Assembly (NCBI RefSeq): GCF_001625305.1
Contig: NW_017802491.1
Coordinates: 3,276,711-3,340,710, forward strand
Direction: 5' to 3'
DNA: 64,000 nt
Source: Branchiostoma belcheri
Lineage: Eukaryota; Chordata; Leptocardii; Amphioxiformes; Branchiostomatidae
Part shown: piece after piece, positions 1 through 13,200 of the stretch
Numbering within the stretch: the first letter of the stretch is position 1
Layout of the letters: each line of letters starts with the position of its first letter
Made by a program: the position numbers and the translations under genes
The notes under the pieces: generated by a model
Told to the model about the DNA's origin: nothing
Seen by the model: the letters and a program-made list of their open reading frames with translations, nothing else
Databases searched by the model: none

Positions 1-887
1 TGTTGACTTGTTGCACAATATGTGATGTTTTCTATGTTTGCCCTTGCTCGCACGCCTACGGGAAGCGACCAAGCCGCCTTGAGCCTGTGTTTGTGTTACT
101 TGCAAATGATGCTTGCCTAGTAGAAATGCTTGCCTACGGGACGACCCTGCTAGGAAGATCATGTATTAGCCTTTGTGTTTTTGTGTTTCTTGCGAATTAT
201 GATGCTTGTCTAGTAGAAACGCTAGCCTACGGGACGACTCTGCTAGGAAGATCGTGTATTTTGCATTCCCGGATCACACTGTAGCTGTGTGACGGTCCGG
301 AGGTCCCCGTACTGCCCCATGCTAGGGAGTACGCGAGGAAATGCGAACTTTGCCGCCGTGCTAATTCGAAGGTGCTGTTTTGTATGTTTGTGAATTGTTT
401 ATGCCTGTTCGTTTATTATTGTGCTCCACATGTACTGTATAGCAGCGGTCCGTCTTACCCTTACCATCAAATTCCAAAGACCATGTGCACATCTGCTTTT
501 TGTTGGCCAAGTTAATTAATAGCATCCTGTTACTTTATAGACCCAATTTCAAACCCATTATCATTGTTGTTTTTCCGGTGGCCATTATTATTACAGCGGT
601 AACACTTTTAGTTATAGATTAGCGTTTAGCCACTGTAGCATTTGTTTGATGTAGTTTGCTGTTCGTTGTTTTTAGTTGTTTTTGTTTTTCTGCCCCTCAG
701 TATATATAATATGGTGTCGAGGACGACACCTTTTGTGAAGGGGGGCCAGTGTAGGGGGTAGGACTTGTGTCACATCTGGTGTCAATTAATAAAGGACAGC
801 TAGGGACCTTGTGTCTCTGCTGATCAGTCTGGCCCAAGCCGTGGTCTAGTGTGGTCATCTCTATAGCAGCATCCAGCATATATAACA
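1..887 (+). mobile_element. 3' end of an old LTR retrotransposon (probably Ty3/Gypsy-like), cut by the window edge
   Basis: A G-rich polypurine-like tract (GAAGGGGGGCCAG, about 737-749) is followed directly by a segment starting TGTAGG and ending AACA (750-887) that contains an AATAAA at about 788. This PPT-then-TG...CA order is how Ty3/Gypsy elements end, so I read 750-887 as a short (about 138 bp) 3' LTR and 1-749 as internal sequence. No gag or pol domain can be recognised in the part shown, and the 5' side lies outside the window. It is a fossil fragment. The family assignment is inference from layout only; without the second LTR the age cannot be estimated. Confidence 0.4.
85..262 (+). 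repeat. Two-copy direct repeat of about 90 bp
   Basis: Two adjacent, diverged copies each contain TAGTAGAAAYGCT followed by GCCTACGGGACGAC and GCTAGGAAGATC (first near 118-160, second near 212-254). They lie inside the putative retrotransposon internal region and look like an old tandem duplication in its non-coding part. Confidence 0.6.
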
Positions 888-3800
888 CTAATTCCACAGG
901 TTTTGAAATTTTTTACCAGGTTTGTTCTATTCAGACAGCTGTAACATCATCTTTAGGCAACTTCTCGTAGTATGGTGCTTCTAAGGGAGACACCCAGTAA
1001 TCTTCTTTGTATTGTTTTTATCAGTATTGTGATCCAAGATTTGAATGAACTTAGATATTTTAAGCGAATCAATTATGTTATACATTGTAGCTTGTCAATT
1101 TGTACATGAGTCTGTCAATTCAGCCTGTAACAAGTCTACTACTAATGTTACATTTCAGGTTTTTACCACCAAACTTTTTAACAACATTTTTGCCCCAACT
1201 GGGTTACTCTGTCTGCATATTGCCACCCCTTGGGAGCAGGACAGGTGCTCTCCATCCTGCACTCCTGGCTCCAGTCTGTAATCCCTCCCAGGTGTGACAG
1301 TCTACAGGAGTCTTCTTCCCTGTCTCACCCACCCAGTCTGTCCCTGAAGACAACCACTGGGCACCCCAATTACCCAGTACCCACCACAGCCGCCTCTATT
1401 GCCTGATCTTTAATTGAATTCCGCTTGGCTTCTGTCTGCTGACCCTGTGGTGACCTATATTGAACTGTGGGTTTTGTTATGTAGGTTCCTAACTGTTATT
1501 GTGCAAAGATTCCCATGTGTAAATCTACATCTGCTGTCTTTGTACAGTCAGAAGTGGGCAGTTCAAGCCGTATCAAACTCAGCCAGTTCTTGGTGATTAG
1601 TATACCTCAGGGGGTGATGTCATTGTACTTGTGTCCCAGAGGTGTTAACCAAACTGGTAAAAAATTCTCAAAGTCAGAGGCACTAATAACAACAGAGGCC
1701 TGAGTTTTGAGATAAGAATATTATTAGGGTAACTGGGATGAATTGAAAAAAAAAGATTAATGATGAATCACTGCACTAGTACATTGAAATTTGTTGTGGT
1801 ACATTTTGGACTATTGAAGATAGATGGTCTGGTTGCCCTTGTGTTTGTTTGAAGTTCCTTGTTGTAGGCATGGATCTACTAGGAGATATGAGGTTAGGTA
1901 CAAACCTAAGTTTAAAGGGTAGGCTTAAAGTAAAGTCACATATTTTCCATGATGTATGTGTAGGCTACCTTGTTTAGGCAAAACCTCTGCTTCCAGGACA
2001 ACAATCATACAGGCCGCTTATTTTGACTGCAATTAGCATGGAAAAATTGATGGACATCATTGGAGTAGGTTGTTGCCATAGTGACACATGACATCATGTT
2101 CTCAGTAACAGCCTGCAAGTGGATCAGCTCGATTCTATCCCCTGTATGTCTGGTGTGCTGGAAGATAATAAATTGTGAAGACAAAGTGCATGTCAGTCTG
2201 GTGTCATTGAATACAGTCTGGTATAGTCAGACTCAGCATGGCTTCTCGAGAAGGTGAGAATTTCCACTCTTAAATGTACCCATTTGTCTAGTCTGTTCAT
2301 CCCAAGATCTATGACTGTAGATTAGTGGTGTTAAATGTTGGGTAATCACTTTGGAACCATGGAGATTTTTTCTCATGGATTCAATTTTATCATGGAATGA
2401 AAAAGAAGGTCAAGAGTGCATTTCTTGGGGGTGATTGTGCTAATAACTCATATGCTCTTCTGAGGTGTTGGTTTTTCATTGAAAGCTAACGTCTGGCAAA
2501 TCTCACATCCTCGGATGTCATGCATTTGTGATGTCCCTTTTGTAGTTCAGTCTGGAAATTTTTAATAGGTAGTTGTGATTTATTTGAGTTTTGCTATGAA
2601 CAGGTTAAAAATTCAGGAGAAGACAAGAGTGTCCCATTTATCTCATAAGGAAATGACATGTAAGTACATGTTTTATGAGATGTTTCTATAAAAAGGTTGT
2701 TTTCATCAAAAAGCTGCGTGCCAAAATCTACTTAAGGTTTCTTTAGCCTAGAGACTTGTTTGTTAAACCCAGCAGGTAGCCCTGCCTGAGGTGCCATTCC
2801 GCTTATAGAACGTAGCTGTGGGGCTGACAGGAGAGCTGTTATTGCCATAGTTGCCATGGTAACGGGTTAATGGCACCACCTGAGAATTTCCCTCATGTCA
2901 ACCTTTTAACTTTAAGGCCGGTTATGGCAGCGGATGATGTCCTTGTTGGACCCCTGTGACACTGAAATGGCATGCCTGCCACATTACCACTGCCTCCTGA
3001 TGACAAGTGCATGTCCAGTTAAGTACCCCAGGGGGAGTTGCTGCAAAATGGGTGCACCTTGATGGACTTAATGTCAGGCAAATGATGACATTACAACCCG
3101 GAGAAATCAGCATATGTCCAGACTGATATGGAAAGTGTTTGACTTAAATAGTAATGGTCAAGATGACATGAATGCCAATGTCCTGTAATGAGGAATATTC
3201 AAGTTATGGTATAAAAGCACTACTTTTTTATAGAATATCATATGCATGAAAATATTTGCTATCTACCGACGACATCCCACTGAAAGCATGATCACATTCT
3301 TCCCTTGAGTCTGAAGAAAGCTAATGTCATATATTAGTACATGTAGATGATCAACACATGTATTAAGCCTAGACATAGTCCCATGTCATTAAAGATTTAT
3401 ACGGCAGAAAATCACAAGCATTTCTCGTCCATTGCAGAAGTTATTTGGTCACTAATGTCCCCTGTTGTAATCGTGTTTACCAAAGCATGAAATGAGATTC
3501 TGATAATAGTATTAATGCATAAATGAACCATAAAACTTTTATGGAATGATGAATAACATTCTGTTTATTGATGTCACTGCACATGTCTGTTGGCACAATG
3601 AATTTGCAGGTTTCTGCATATTTTGTTAGTTTATCCAGAGAGTCACTTTGAAGCAATCTGTTCCCTCTCGCAAAAAAGAAAAAAATGGTGACCTTAAAAA
3701 AGACAGTTTTGCTGAAAGTCACCATTACTGGTTTTAAGCTAACTCTTCCCTTCCCCTTTGGGTATAATGTCCTAATGAATTGATAGAATATACACAATAC

Positions 3801-6800
3801 AATATAAGGAATGTTTTTATCCACTATTTGCTTCATTCTGAAAACAAAATGCAAGTATTTATATCACAGAAAAGACATACCTACATTGTACTTGTAACTT
3901 TTTAGCTTTAAGTTGTGATGTTACACTGTTTTTGAGACGTACGATGCTAACAAGCAGCCCAGATGGACTAAAGGAAGGTCAAAGTTGAGCAGAAGCATTT
4001 GACTTTGCCACCTCAATCTCAATTTAAATTTTCTGCAAAATATAACAGCATTAACGCTTTGGGGGAGACGTTTCTGGCCAGATGGCATTCTATAGCCGGA
4101 ACAACCTGCATTAATATTTATTGCCTGGCTCTGGTCTACTTTAATTAGCTTAGAACACAGTTCACGTAAAGTTAGGCCATCCAGCACCAGACCATTGATC
4201 CAAGAATAATTGTGATTTTCAGCTACATTGATTGGCCATATAACATGGCACTTGGGTATACAGAGCATTGAGAACAGCAGACAGCCATTCAGTACCATGG
4301 ATAGCACACATGGACAGATGGAACTGGAAAATGAATGGACAATACTGAGAGAATGCACTATGTTTTCTCAATGGATATTTTGAGTATGAATTCTGCATTT
4401 CTTTTACATGTTAAGTTTGTTATGATGCTACATCATGCAGAAGTTATTGCACCTGTAGGTAAGTGTTACAGAATCTTAGTTTATAGCAATTTAAGAATGA
4501 AAGAGCTTTTTATGAATTAGTGATGTGTGTCACTTGAGAAAATCTATACATACATTTCAGCTCTGCACTGTATGTACCATTCCAACTAGCTAGTAATGGC
4601 ATGTATGGCATGATGAACATGTTGTGTGTTTACTACCAGGGGAGATCTGTGGATGGTCATGAAGCATGTATTCAGTCAACACAACAGAAGCCCCAAAGTC
4701 TGCCTACCTCATGCTGGTGCCAGGCCAAAACTGTTTAACAAACACTCCTCCATAATTTGTTTGACCATTTCATCTGAAGTGTCTGCTCCTGTACTGCTGC
4801 CCAAGTTTGCCTTTTCCAGTTGGATTGAACAGTATACTAATGCAATTCAAATGTGGTCTGTCCAACACTGGAGGGCCTTTCAGAGGAGAAGGCCAAAATC
4901 AATCAAATCTGCCAGGCTCTGATCTGAGCTGAGCACCTGAGCAAACAAACCCATGGTGTACTACTGGAGTGGACTGCTTTTACATATTAGAGGTTTTTCT
5001 TACATGTCTTTGGAGTACTCTTTTCTTGACACCCTTAACTTTTGAACAGCAAAATCACCTCTTGGTGTATAGGTGATAATCTCCAAGTGCTTGTTTGGAC
5101 CATCTAGCTCCTGCCACAGGAAAGAAACTGATAGTATAACAATATTACTATAATATTGTAATATTGCATACAGTAACTTAACCTCCTTGTCATGTTAGGA
5201 TGAGAATCCACACCAGTTCAACTAATCTAATGATATCAATCTTACTTACCAGATGAAACGTTTCACTGGAGAAGAGATCAATAACTGGATTACGGTAACT
5301 GACTGACTCCATCTATAGTAGGCGTCATGGATGAAGATGTCAATGATTTTTGACAAAATGTCTGGTGTGAATGATGGGAAAGATTAAGTACGTAACGGAC
5401 TAATCCATTGTGCAGCATATGATTTTACAACTATGGCGTTACCAAACATATTTGATTCTTTCTTACTTTTAACAATTTGATGAAGCATATACCCTGCTGG
5501 AAATTCTATATTGTTTTATTTCCCCCCTGACCTGGCATCACATAGCTATTTTCTTCCCTAATGATGTTGCCATCCGAAATTGATGCTGGAAGAACAAGTG
5601 GTTCAATTTCTGGGCCGTCTAAAAGTGATTACCATCCATTTTGTTGCCAGCTATTGCTATATGGCTCCGGTAACCATTAAAGTGTGTTTTGATTGGCTGT
5701 GATAGAGGAGGCAGCCATGCATTGGTCAGGCTGATGTGATTAGGGTCTGACTGGGAAGGATCATTTCCACTCCTGTAGAAACGGTGGTGCAGTTTTTGCC
5801 CAGAGGATCTATAGAATAATAGATTAGGCTGACAAGCGCATCTAGCATAAATTGTGGCAATTGGTTGTTACTGCTATATTGAACACTGGCTTAAAAAAAT
5901 ATATATCTATATTGTTTCAATGTCTGTATTGTTCTGTTTCCTAAATTGCAATCACATCAAAAATGCATATTGAGATTAAGTTTCCCCACTGATTTCGTGC
6001 CTACTTTTTGCCTCATAAAATGTGTTCCAAAGATACCCATAGATACAGTCAGAGTTTTTAATTTGCTTCTGAACACAAGAAATTTGGTGTTATGATTAAA
6101 GCTCACAGCACACATCAGCACGTTTTAGGGTGGTACAGGCTACAGATGTGCCTGTCAGTCTGATGGATGAACACATTAGCAGTTTAGGTCATGGCTCCCA
6201 GATATTCCTGCCTCGCCTTTGACATTGTTTCATGCCTCAGTAACTTTAACGTTTCCACCTATAAAAATATATTGATCTGTCTGGTGATGGGCTATTTCCC
6301 TGATTGTCTTGTGATATAACGTTATTGAGATCTGTAGTTTCTCTTTTAAAAATATTCTAGTCTGGGCTGAACAGGGTGAGTAGGAGGGCAAATGTTGCCA
6401 GCTGTGGGAAGTTGTTGGTAGAGTAGGTTTTAGTCCAGACATACCTGACATAATACTATAAACACACCTCCTGTCTGAACCACCAGCCTTGTCAGTCAGG
6501 CAAGATCAAAGTCTGACAGCCTGGCCCCTATGATCTGTGAAGGAACAATGGTCAACAACAGTACAGCTACGGTTGTATGCTACACAATGTTTGGAGTATT
6601 GTGGTTTCTTACATGTACATATAAAATGACTTTAGGTGTAACCGTTGCAGAATGTAAAAAAAAAAGGCCATCTTTTCCCTTTTGAATTTTATATGACAAT
6701 TCATGTTTATGACCATTGCATATGTACAATGTAGGCAAAATAGTAGACAGTACATGTAAATGGTAATGAGGTTAACAAGCCAACAACCTTTTCATTTTGC

Positions 6801-9800
6801 AGAATGGGCATGTTATTTCCTGTCTTTAGCTAATGATTTCTGCTCCAGAAAAATGGACGATTGCTCGCCCACCCTTTTTGTTAGGGTTGTCCCTATGAAA
6901 TGTTCCAATACAGAGCTGGTTGGGTGAGTAACGGCCAGTAACTGAGTAAGTCGGGTGGCAAAAGTCATACTGAAAGAATGTACAGGTGAGGTGTGCAGTG
7001 ATGCACACCAGGTGATTAATACCTGTGATGGGTTGTTACACAATGTGGACGGAAGCCGTTAAAGAAGTAGGGGTAAAAAGGACATATAATAGCCTTTTGT
7101 CAAATGGTATTATCGAATCAATGTCACTGTCGACAGTGTTATTCATATCAGAACAATGGTTACCCCGGTACCTCATTTTCAGATACAGTTACATTATATT
7201 TGACCTATCTTTTGTGGGTTTGAAATGTTATGAGAAAACTTGTTATCTATCAATTAGCAAGCCCCTGATGTTTAGAGAGCTTTATTACGTAATGACCCTT
7301 TGAAATAAGGGTGACTGTGGTGTGTCCTGTGATGTTTTTTTCCAGAGTTTAATCTGGTTACACCTAATTCATCATTCTGTAACAAGGCAGTTGTCAACAT
7401 TCACAGTCCAGAAAAGTTTTGGTATGCACATTCTTGATCATTAGCAGTCTAGAGAGGAAACCATGCAAGATTCCGTTTTGCACCCAAGGAATTTAGCCTT
7501 TGGTTGTGGGTGACGAATGTGTTTGTATCGTTCCTTCTCGCATTCTACACAATGGGTTTGTGCTGTTTTGAATAAACACTGCAAAATGTAAGAGATGCAA
7601 TCTCTAATTATTGTATTGTGGCTGAGGTATGTGTATGAGAAGTAAGATTACATATATAGTTTTTTTTAAATAATTACATTAACACAACAGACCCGGACAG
7701 CCTACCACATAGAGGCAAGAATGCCACAGTTTAATGGAAAAGTTGATGGATGGTGACCCCTACTCTTATTTAATTAGTTACTGTAACTTTGTCAGCAGTA
7801 TGTCCTGTGCAGGTAGAACAGGACAGTAAACAGAAAAACAGACCTGATAAACCTGAAGAATTCCTCTTCTTTGTTTACCACAACACATTACCACACAACC
7901 CCCACGTCATGTTGATTCCTGAGAAGCTAATGGTTAGTCTACAGTATATGAAAGCTTTCAGGCTAAAAGGGAGTCTGCTCTGAGTAACAGTTGCTCTGGA
8001 AAGTATATCCAGGGGCAGATTATTTTGTCACTCCAAAAAATGCCTCTGGGTATGATTCATCTTCCAAGTGATGTATCACCACTTCAAGCCTTGTTATGTT
8101 GTTTACCATCACCAATACATAGTTATTGACTTATCCTTTCTTCTCAGTTGTTATAAAGGTACATTTGTATGTTTAATTACCAACACCACTAGCAGAGGAC
8201 ATTCTGTTGTGTAGATGATATCATCCTATCTTGTCATTAAACTTCTGTTCAAAATTTGATTGGGACATGATCATTTCCTCAAGCAAAAAAGCGTTCTATT
8301 GTATTAGCCAGTTAAGATAAGAGTCATCATTGATAAGACGGAGGCATCACCTATTGTGTGGTCCGTGCTGTAATTTGCTCTAAGGTAGTTTGTTTGGATC
8401 ATGGTAGGAAACCAAGCTGTTTTCTTTGAGTTTGATTGCATGTAGAGTGTATGTGAATTAATGTCTTTCTGCTTCCTTTCAATGATTGAATGAAAGGAAT
8501 TTATATGCTCTACAGGTAGGATTAACTGAAACAGGAATGTTAAGGATAGTTGATAGCTGTTGACCAGTCTTCATGCATGGTCATGGGAGTGAAAGTGGGG
8601 GGTCTGAGTGCACACGTGTACTCAAGAGCATACCTGTTGAAAGAGAGGCACAGGTGTGAACCTGCCTTTGACTATGAGGTAACATGGTTGGGTCACATGT
8701 AAACATTTACAAAATCAGGGGCAAACAAACCCAGGATGATTTTTGCGGCATGCCTGACTTCCCATCTGAAAACATGGAATTCAGTAATTGGTGCGATGAG
8801 TGAAAAAAGCAAGACTGTTAAACAGTTTTCAGCAAAAAAGTAACAAATGTTACGTCGTTTTAAAGGAGAATTTTCATTTAGTCTAACTTTGGCCAATAAC
8901 TATTCTACAAGCAAGTAGAGAGTTGACAGCAATGTTCCAGATGTTAAAAAAATGTTCCAGATTTTTACGCAGATCTTGCAAATAATGAGTTGACTCCTGA
9001 GTTATTTTTACTGGCTTTGCTACTTGGTACTTCTGACCCATGTTATAGAAGTTTTAGATGACAGAGCCCTGCTTCCTTCTCCATCTACACAACTGAATAA
9101 TATACAACAGGTGATGAAAGAGGTTGCACAGGTGTGAATCCACCTGTCCTCTGCTGATTACACGGACTGTACGTCCAATCTTTCCAGGTTGTGAATTCTG
9201 ACCCCTTGTCCCAGAGAATGTTCCACCTTCCCAGGTAACTCCCCTTTCAGTGACGTGTGTGTCCTTTCTAATTTACCTGCAGGGAAAATAGAAGCAGGCC
9301 ATTGAGACTAAAAGGGGCTTAGCCATAAACCATCCCTGTATGGTTGTTACCCATGAGACATCTCTGCAGGGGAGTATTGGTGCAGCCCCGTGCTGACATG
9401 CCATGCACGCCCGCTCGCCAATGGGCTGCTGTAGACTCAGTAGGGTTGTACTTCCGCACGGCAGTTTCTTGTACACTTCAGGTGTTTGCCCAATGCTTCT
9501 GGTGCAGTGATTTACACAAAGGCTGTGTACTGTTCCCAGGGTTCGTGCCCTGTAGGGACAAGTTAGTGGGATGGTTTTACTCTAGCCTAGGAAGTCTCTT
9601 CCTTCTTGGGCTTTTATGTTGTAGAGAGATGTAGAAAAGGTAGGTACGTAGAAAGGGTTACCATTAGATAGATAGTATTTTAACCTACATGTATATTATT
9701 CTCTCTAAAGGTACATGTCTTGTAAATATGATACGGTGTGTATTTGGGCAATGTTGGTGTAATATACATCATGTCCATTTCTTCAAATAGTATGTATATT

Positions 9801-10206
9801 AATAATCTTGCCTTGGTGTCATTTTGTAATGTAGGCAGAAATTCTTAGAAGTTAGAGCATATTGTTATTTTGTTGACACTTCTTAGCCATGTTTTACACT
9901 GAAGGTCAACCTTCACCATATTCCAGTGTTGAAAATGCCATTAATAAAGGTTTCATTCATTCTCCTTGGATGTGGATTGTCTGTGTATTTTTGTCAACCC
10001 ACCAATCACACCCCCAGCCACTCAGCTGTGTCATGCAAATGAGCGGTGGTGGGTGTGTTGCCTGCCTGCCTGCCCAGTTATCAGTCACTTGTGCAGTCAA
10101 TTGCCAGAGTGTTCAGTTACCTGGCCTGTGTTTCCACACACAAGGGGAACATGCTGCTGTGATGTCACACTCTTGCTGTTGTTAACTGACTGTTGTCTAC
10201 CCAGAA
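888..10206. other. Gene-poor stretch upstream of the myosin; no gene supported
   Basis: All open frames here are short and none shows a recognisable domain, codon pattern or a chain of phase-compatible splice sites. The sequence is AT-rich and single-copy in appearance, with simple poly-A/T runs. Untranslated 5' exons of the downstream myosin could lie here, because the first coding exon at 10207 is preceded by an acceptor-like tract. The only short motifs I would flag are the X-box palindrome at 2850-2863 and an octamer ATGCAAAT at 10033-10040, about 170 bp before the myosin ATG. Confidence 0.5.
2850..2863. promoter_or_regulatory. Perfect RFX X-box palindrome
   Basis: The sequence GTTGCCATGGTAAC is a perfect inverted repeat matching two RFX half-sites (GTTGCC / GGTAAC) at the usual two-base spacing. 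In animals such X-boxes mark ciliary and neuronal regulatory elements bound by RFX factors. It lies 7.3 kb before the first recognised myosin coding exon, so which gene it serves, if any, is unknown; a 14-bp match may also be chance. Confidence 0.35.
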
Positions 10207-13200
10207 ATGAGCTACAACAAGAGCTTCCTTCTGGATAAGTACTTCTTCGAGCTGAAATTGCTGGAGGACACTGGGAAGAAAGGTATACTGCTTGTGTTGT
10301 GTATTTGCCACTGGGGTCACGATGTAACATTGTTGCATGCGTTTCACTACTGGAAGCCACCCTGGATAAGCCTGGCCTTAGGTTGTCAGTGTCTGTGATG
10401 TGCCGCCCATGTGGCTGATTGTAATACCGTCTTTTGTGGGAGCGAGATCAATTCTAGTGTGAATGGTTGAGTTTTGTTCAAACTGTGGAAACTGCAGTAA
10501 TAAGTCTGCTCTGATACAGGTTAATTGGTCTGCCTGACCTGTCATTCATAATAACAGCTTCTCCTGTCTAAACTCTGACCCACAGGAGTGTTTCCATGAA
10601 GGACTGCTCATGTGACTGTAATTTGTTTAAACAAACCTACCAATACAGTCTTAAACATGAACTGGTTTATATACTTGTGGATTCTGTTGGCTAGTACTAT
10701 TTTAAGTCTTTTTCCCATGTGGCTAGAAATGTTGTAAATACAACCCCATGGGAACGAGTAATTGGTCGGGATGGACACTGTTTCTGGTGTTTTACTGTAC
10801 TAAATTGTGATCAGATAAACTAGTGTGTCAGGTGTTACAGCTATAAACTATAGTAAAACCTATCAGTGCAATCTGATAACAAAACAGTTCCAATCTATTG
10901 TTCGGTCTGGCATAAATTTTTGTATAACAATTGTCAGTGATAATGTCTACCTCTCTCAGAATGGTGCAAAACTTAATGAACCCGTTAACATGAAATTAAA
11001 CCAGTCATTTTATAGGAAGTACTTATTCCAGATATACATGTAATAGAATATTCTTTACCTTACAGGTTTTAGTTTTGAGTCAGTCACTTGGTATGTAGGG
11101 GTGACCACAGGTATTATGACCCAATTTGGTCTAAATTTTATTGTTCTCACATTGTATCTTACAGGAAGGCAATTATGAAGAAATGACAACTATAAAGATA
11201 GTGCCATAGTCAGCCATTCCATGGAAGGAAAATGATAGTATGCTAGTCAAGTTGATTACATTGTTCAAACACTAAAAACACTAATCAAATGGTAAGTTAG
11301 TGATCATGTTACGTTCAGTCTTTATATGGCAAAGCTTTTCAACAATGGATAAAAATAACACTTCCATTTTTCTGTAGTATGTTTACATTGCCAGAGAGCT
11401 TCAGGCAAAATCATCTGTGAAGCATAAATGAAACTACCGGTAAGGAATGAACAGTATTTACAGTTACCGATCAGGATTCCAGAAGCATTCAAAATGTCAG
11501 CCTGTTGACCCACGTTACTGTATCAAATTGGCTACACAATTCAGTAAGTTTCACCCTAACATTTCCCTGGCTCAGTATTAAAATGCTTTCAAAGGGTGAC
11601 AGGACAAATATAGAAACAGTAGGGCTCAAGCTCCCTTTCTGTGAAATTTGTCTGATGGTGCAGGATCAGATTTGTATGGTTAGGACCTTACAGAAGACAG
11701 CACAGCAGGTAGCTTTATCCTTGGCTCCAAAAATAGGGCTGCAGTCTATCAGCTTTTGTCCATTCAAATGTTAACATGTTTGAAACTTTTAGAAGATGTA
11801 CCACATGGTGGCCTTGCTTGTTGTGGGCCTTTTGTTTTGAAATTCAGAAAGTTCTGGAAATTGTAGTGCTTCTGTCTGGTGGGATAATAGTTTCTCCAGT
11901 TTCCCATCACTGTTTAGGGATGTGTAACTGATGTGTGACTGATGTCTGTACCAGATACCCAGGTGTACATGCCATGCCATGACATTAATAACAGGACATG
12001 CTGAATTCCATCTGTTAAAATGAAGTTGTTGTGTATGTTCTGCCTAAATCCTGTTCTCCATGCTCCTAGTAATGGGGGTCTCAGGACAGGGCGTGGAGAA
12101 ACAATTTAGCCAATTTCTCTCTTGGAAGCCAGCAGCTCACATTTCCTCATAGAAACCTGTGAGGTGATGGAAATGGTTGGGAATCCATGCAGACAAATGG
12201 TCATGAAAAATGGACCTGTGGTGAGGATGGTATAATCAGGTTAATTATACTGGAGACTATCGCCTTTATTGTCTTCTTAGAGATGATGTCCTAAATCTTT
12301 TTTACCAGCATGTTACACCTTCTTTTAGAATCAGTTGTACAGCATAGCCTTCACACTAATCAATGCATAACAGGACATGAAGTGTCAACATTCAAACAAT
12401 AACCTGGATTGTATCAACAAGCACCAGGATAGTATCAACAAGAACCAATCTATAGTGGGCATTTTACAATGATTGCCTGTCAACGTGCTTGTACAGGGCT
12501 ATGGTTTATTGGATCATATTTTTTAAACAGACCTTTTCATAGACTTCCATGTTCAGTTGGTTGGTTTTGGTGTTCAATGATTGTACTGACCAACAATCAA
12601 ATAGCAAATGCATGGCTGCAGGTTTTCCAAATTTCTGACAGCCATCTGACCCATATGCCTTCCTCTGTACAACCATAGAGCAAATCATAAGCTCCATGGT
12701 ACAACTGTTCTGTTCACCTGCCAGATTAAGAAATTTGCATGTGTATGAAAACCAGGGAAAACCTTGTCCAGGCCACTAGGAAACCCTAACTGACCACCTG
12801 CCATCTTCTAAATTAGCTGTGAAGCCCTGCAAATGTCAGTCATGTGTTGTACTCATTTTACAGGGATGTCATGTCCTGAGCAGATTTGTCCCCTACTGAG
12901 AAGGTTTCTAAATTAAAGTTGGTCCATTCTTCAAGTACCTTCTGGGAGTTTGTACTATATAGGCTCACTCTACCATAGCTGTCACCCTGTAGTGGGGTCA
13001 TTTATATTCTAGGGCAAAGGTTGAGGACAATATGGTTCCATATAGAAAGGAAACCATGCTCAGTAGAAGGAAAGTCTTGCCCCTTCAGACAGTAGCCTTC
13101 ACACATACAGGCCCATGTAAACAGTCACAGTAGGAGGGGGGCTATTGACCCCAAACTAGTGAGGATTGGGGCACTTTAGTGAAGCCCTTCTTTTATTATT

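Noticed and set aside
7789-7983. Open frame beginning MSAVCPVQVEQDSKQ
   Set aside because: There is no domain, no partner exon with matching phase and no similarity I recognise; an AG at its start is not enough.
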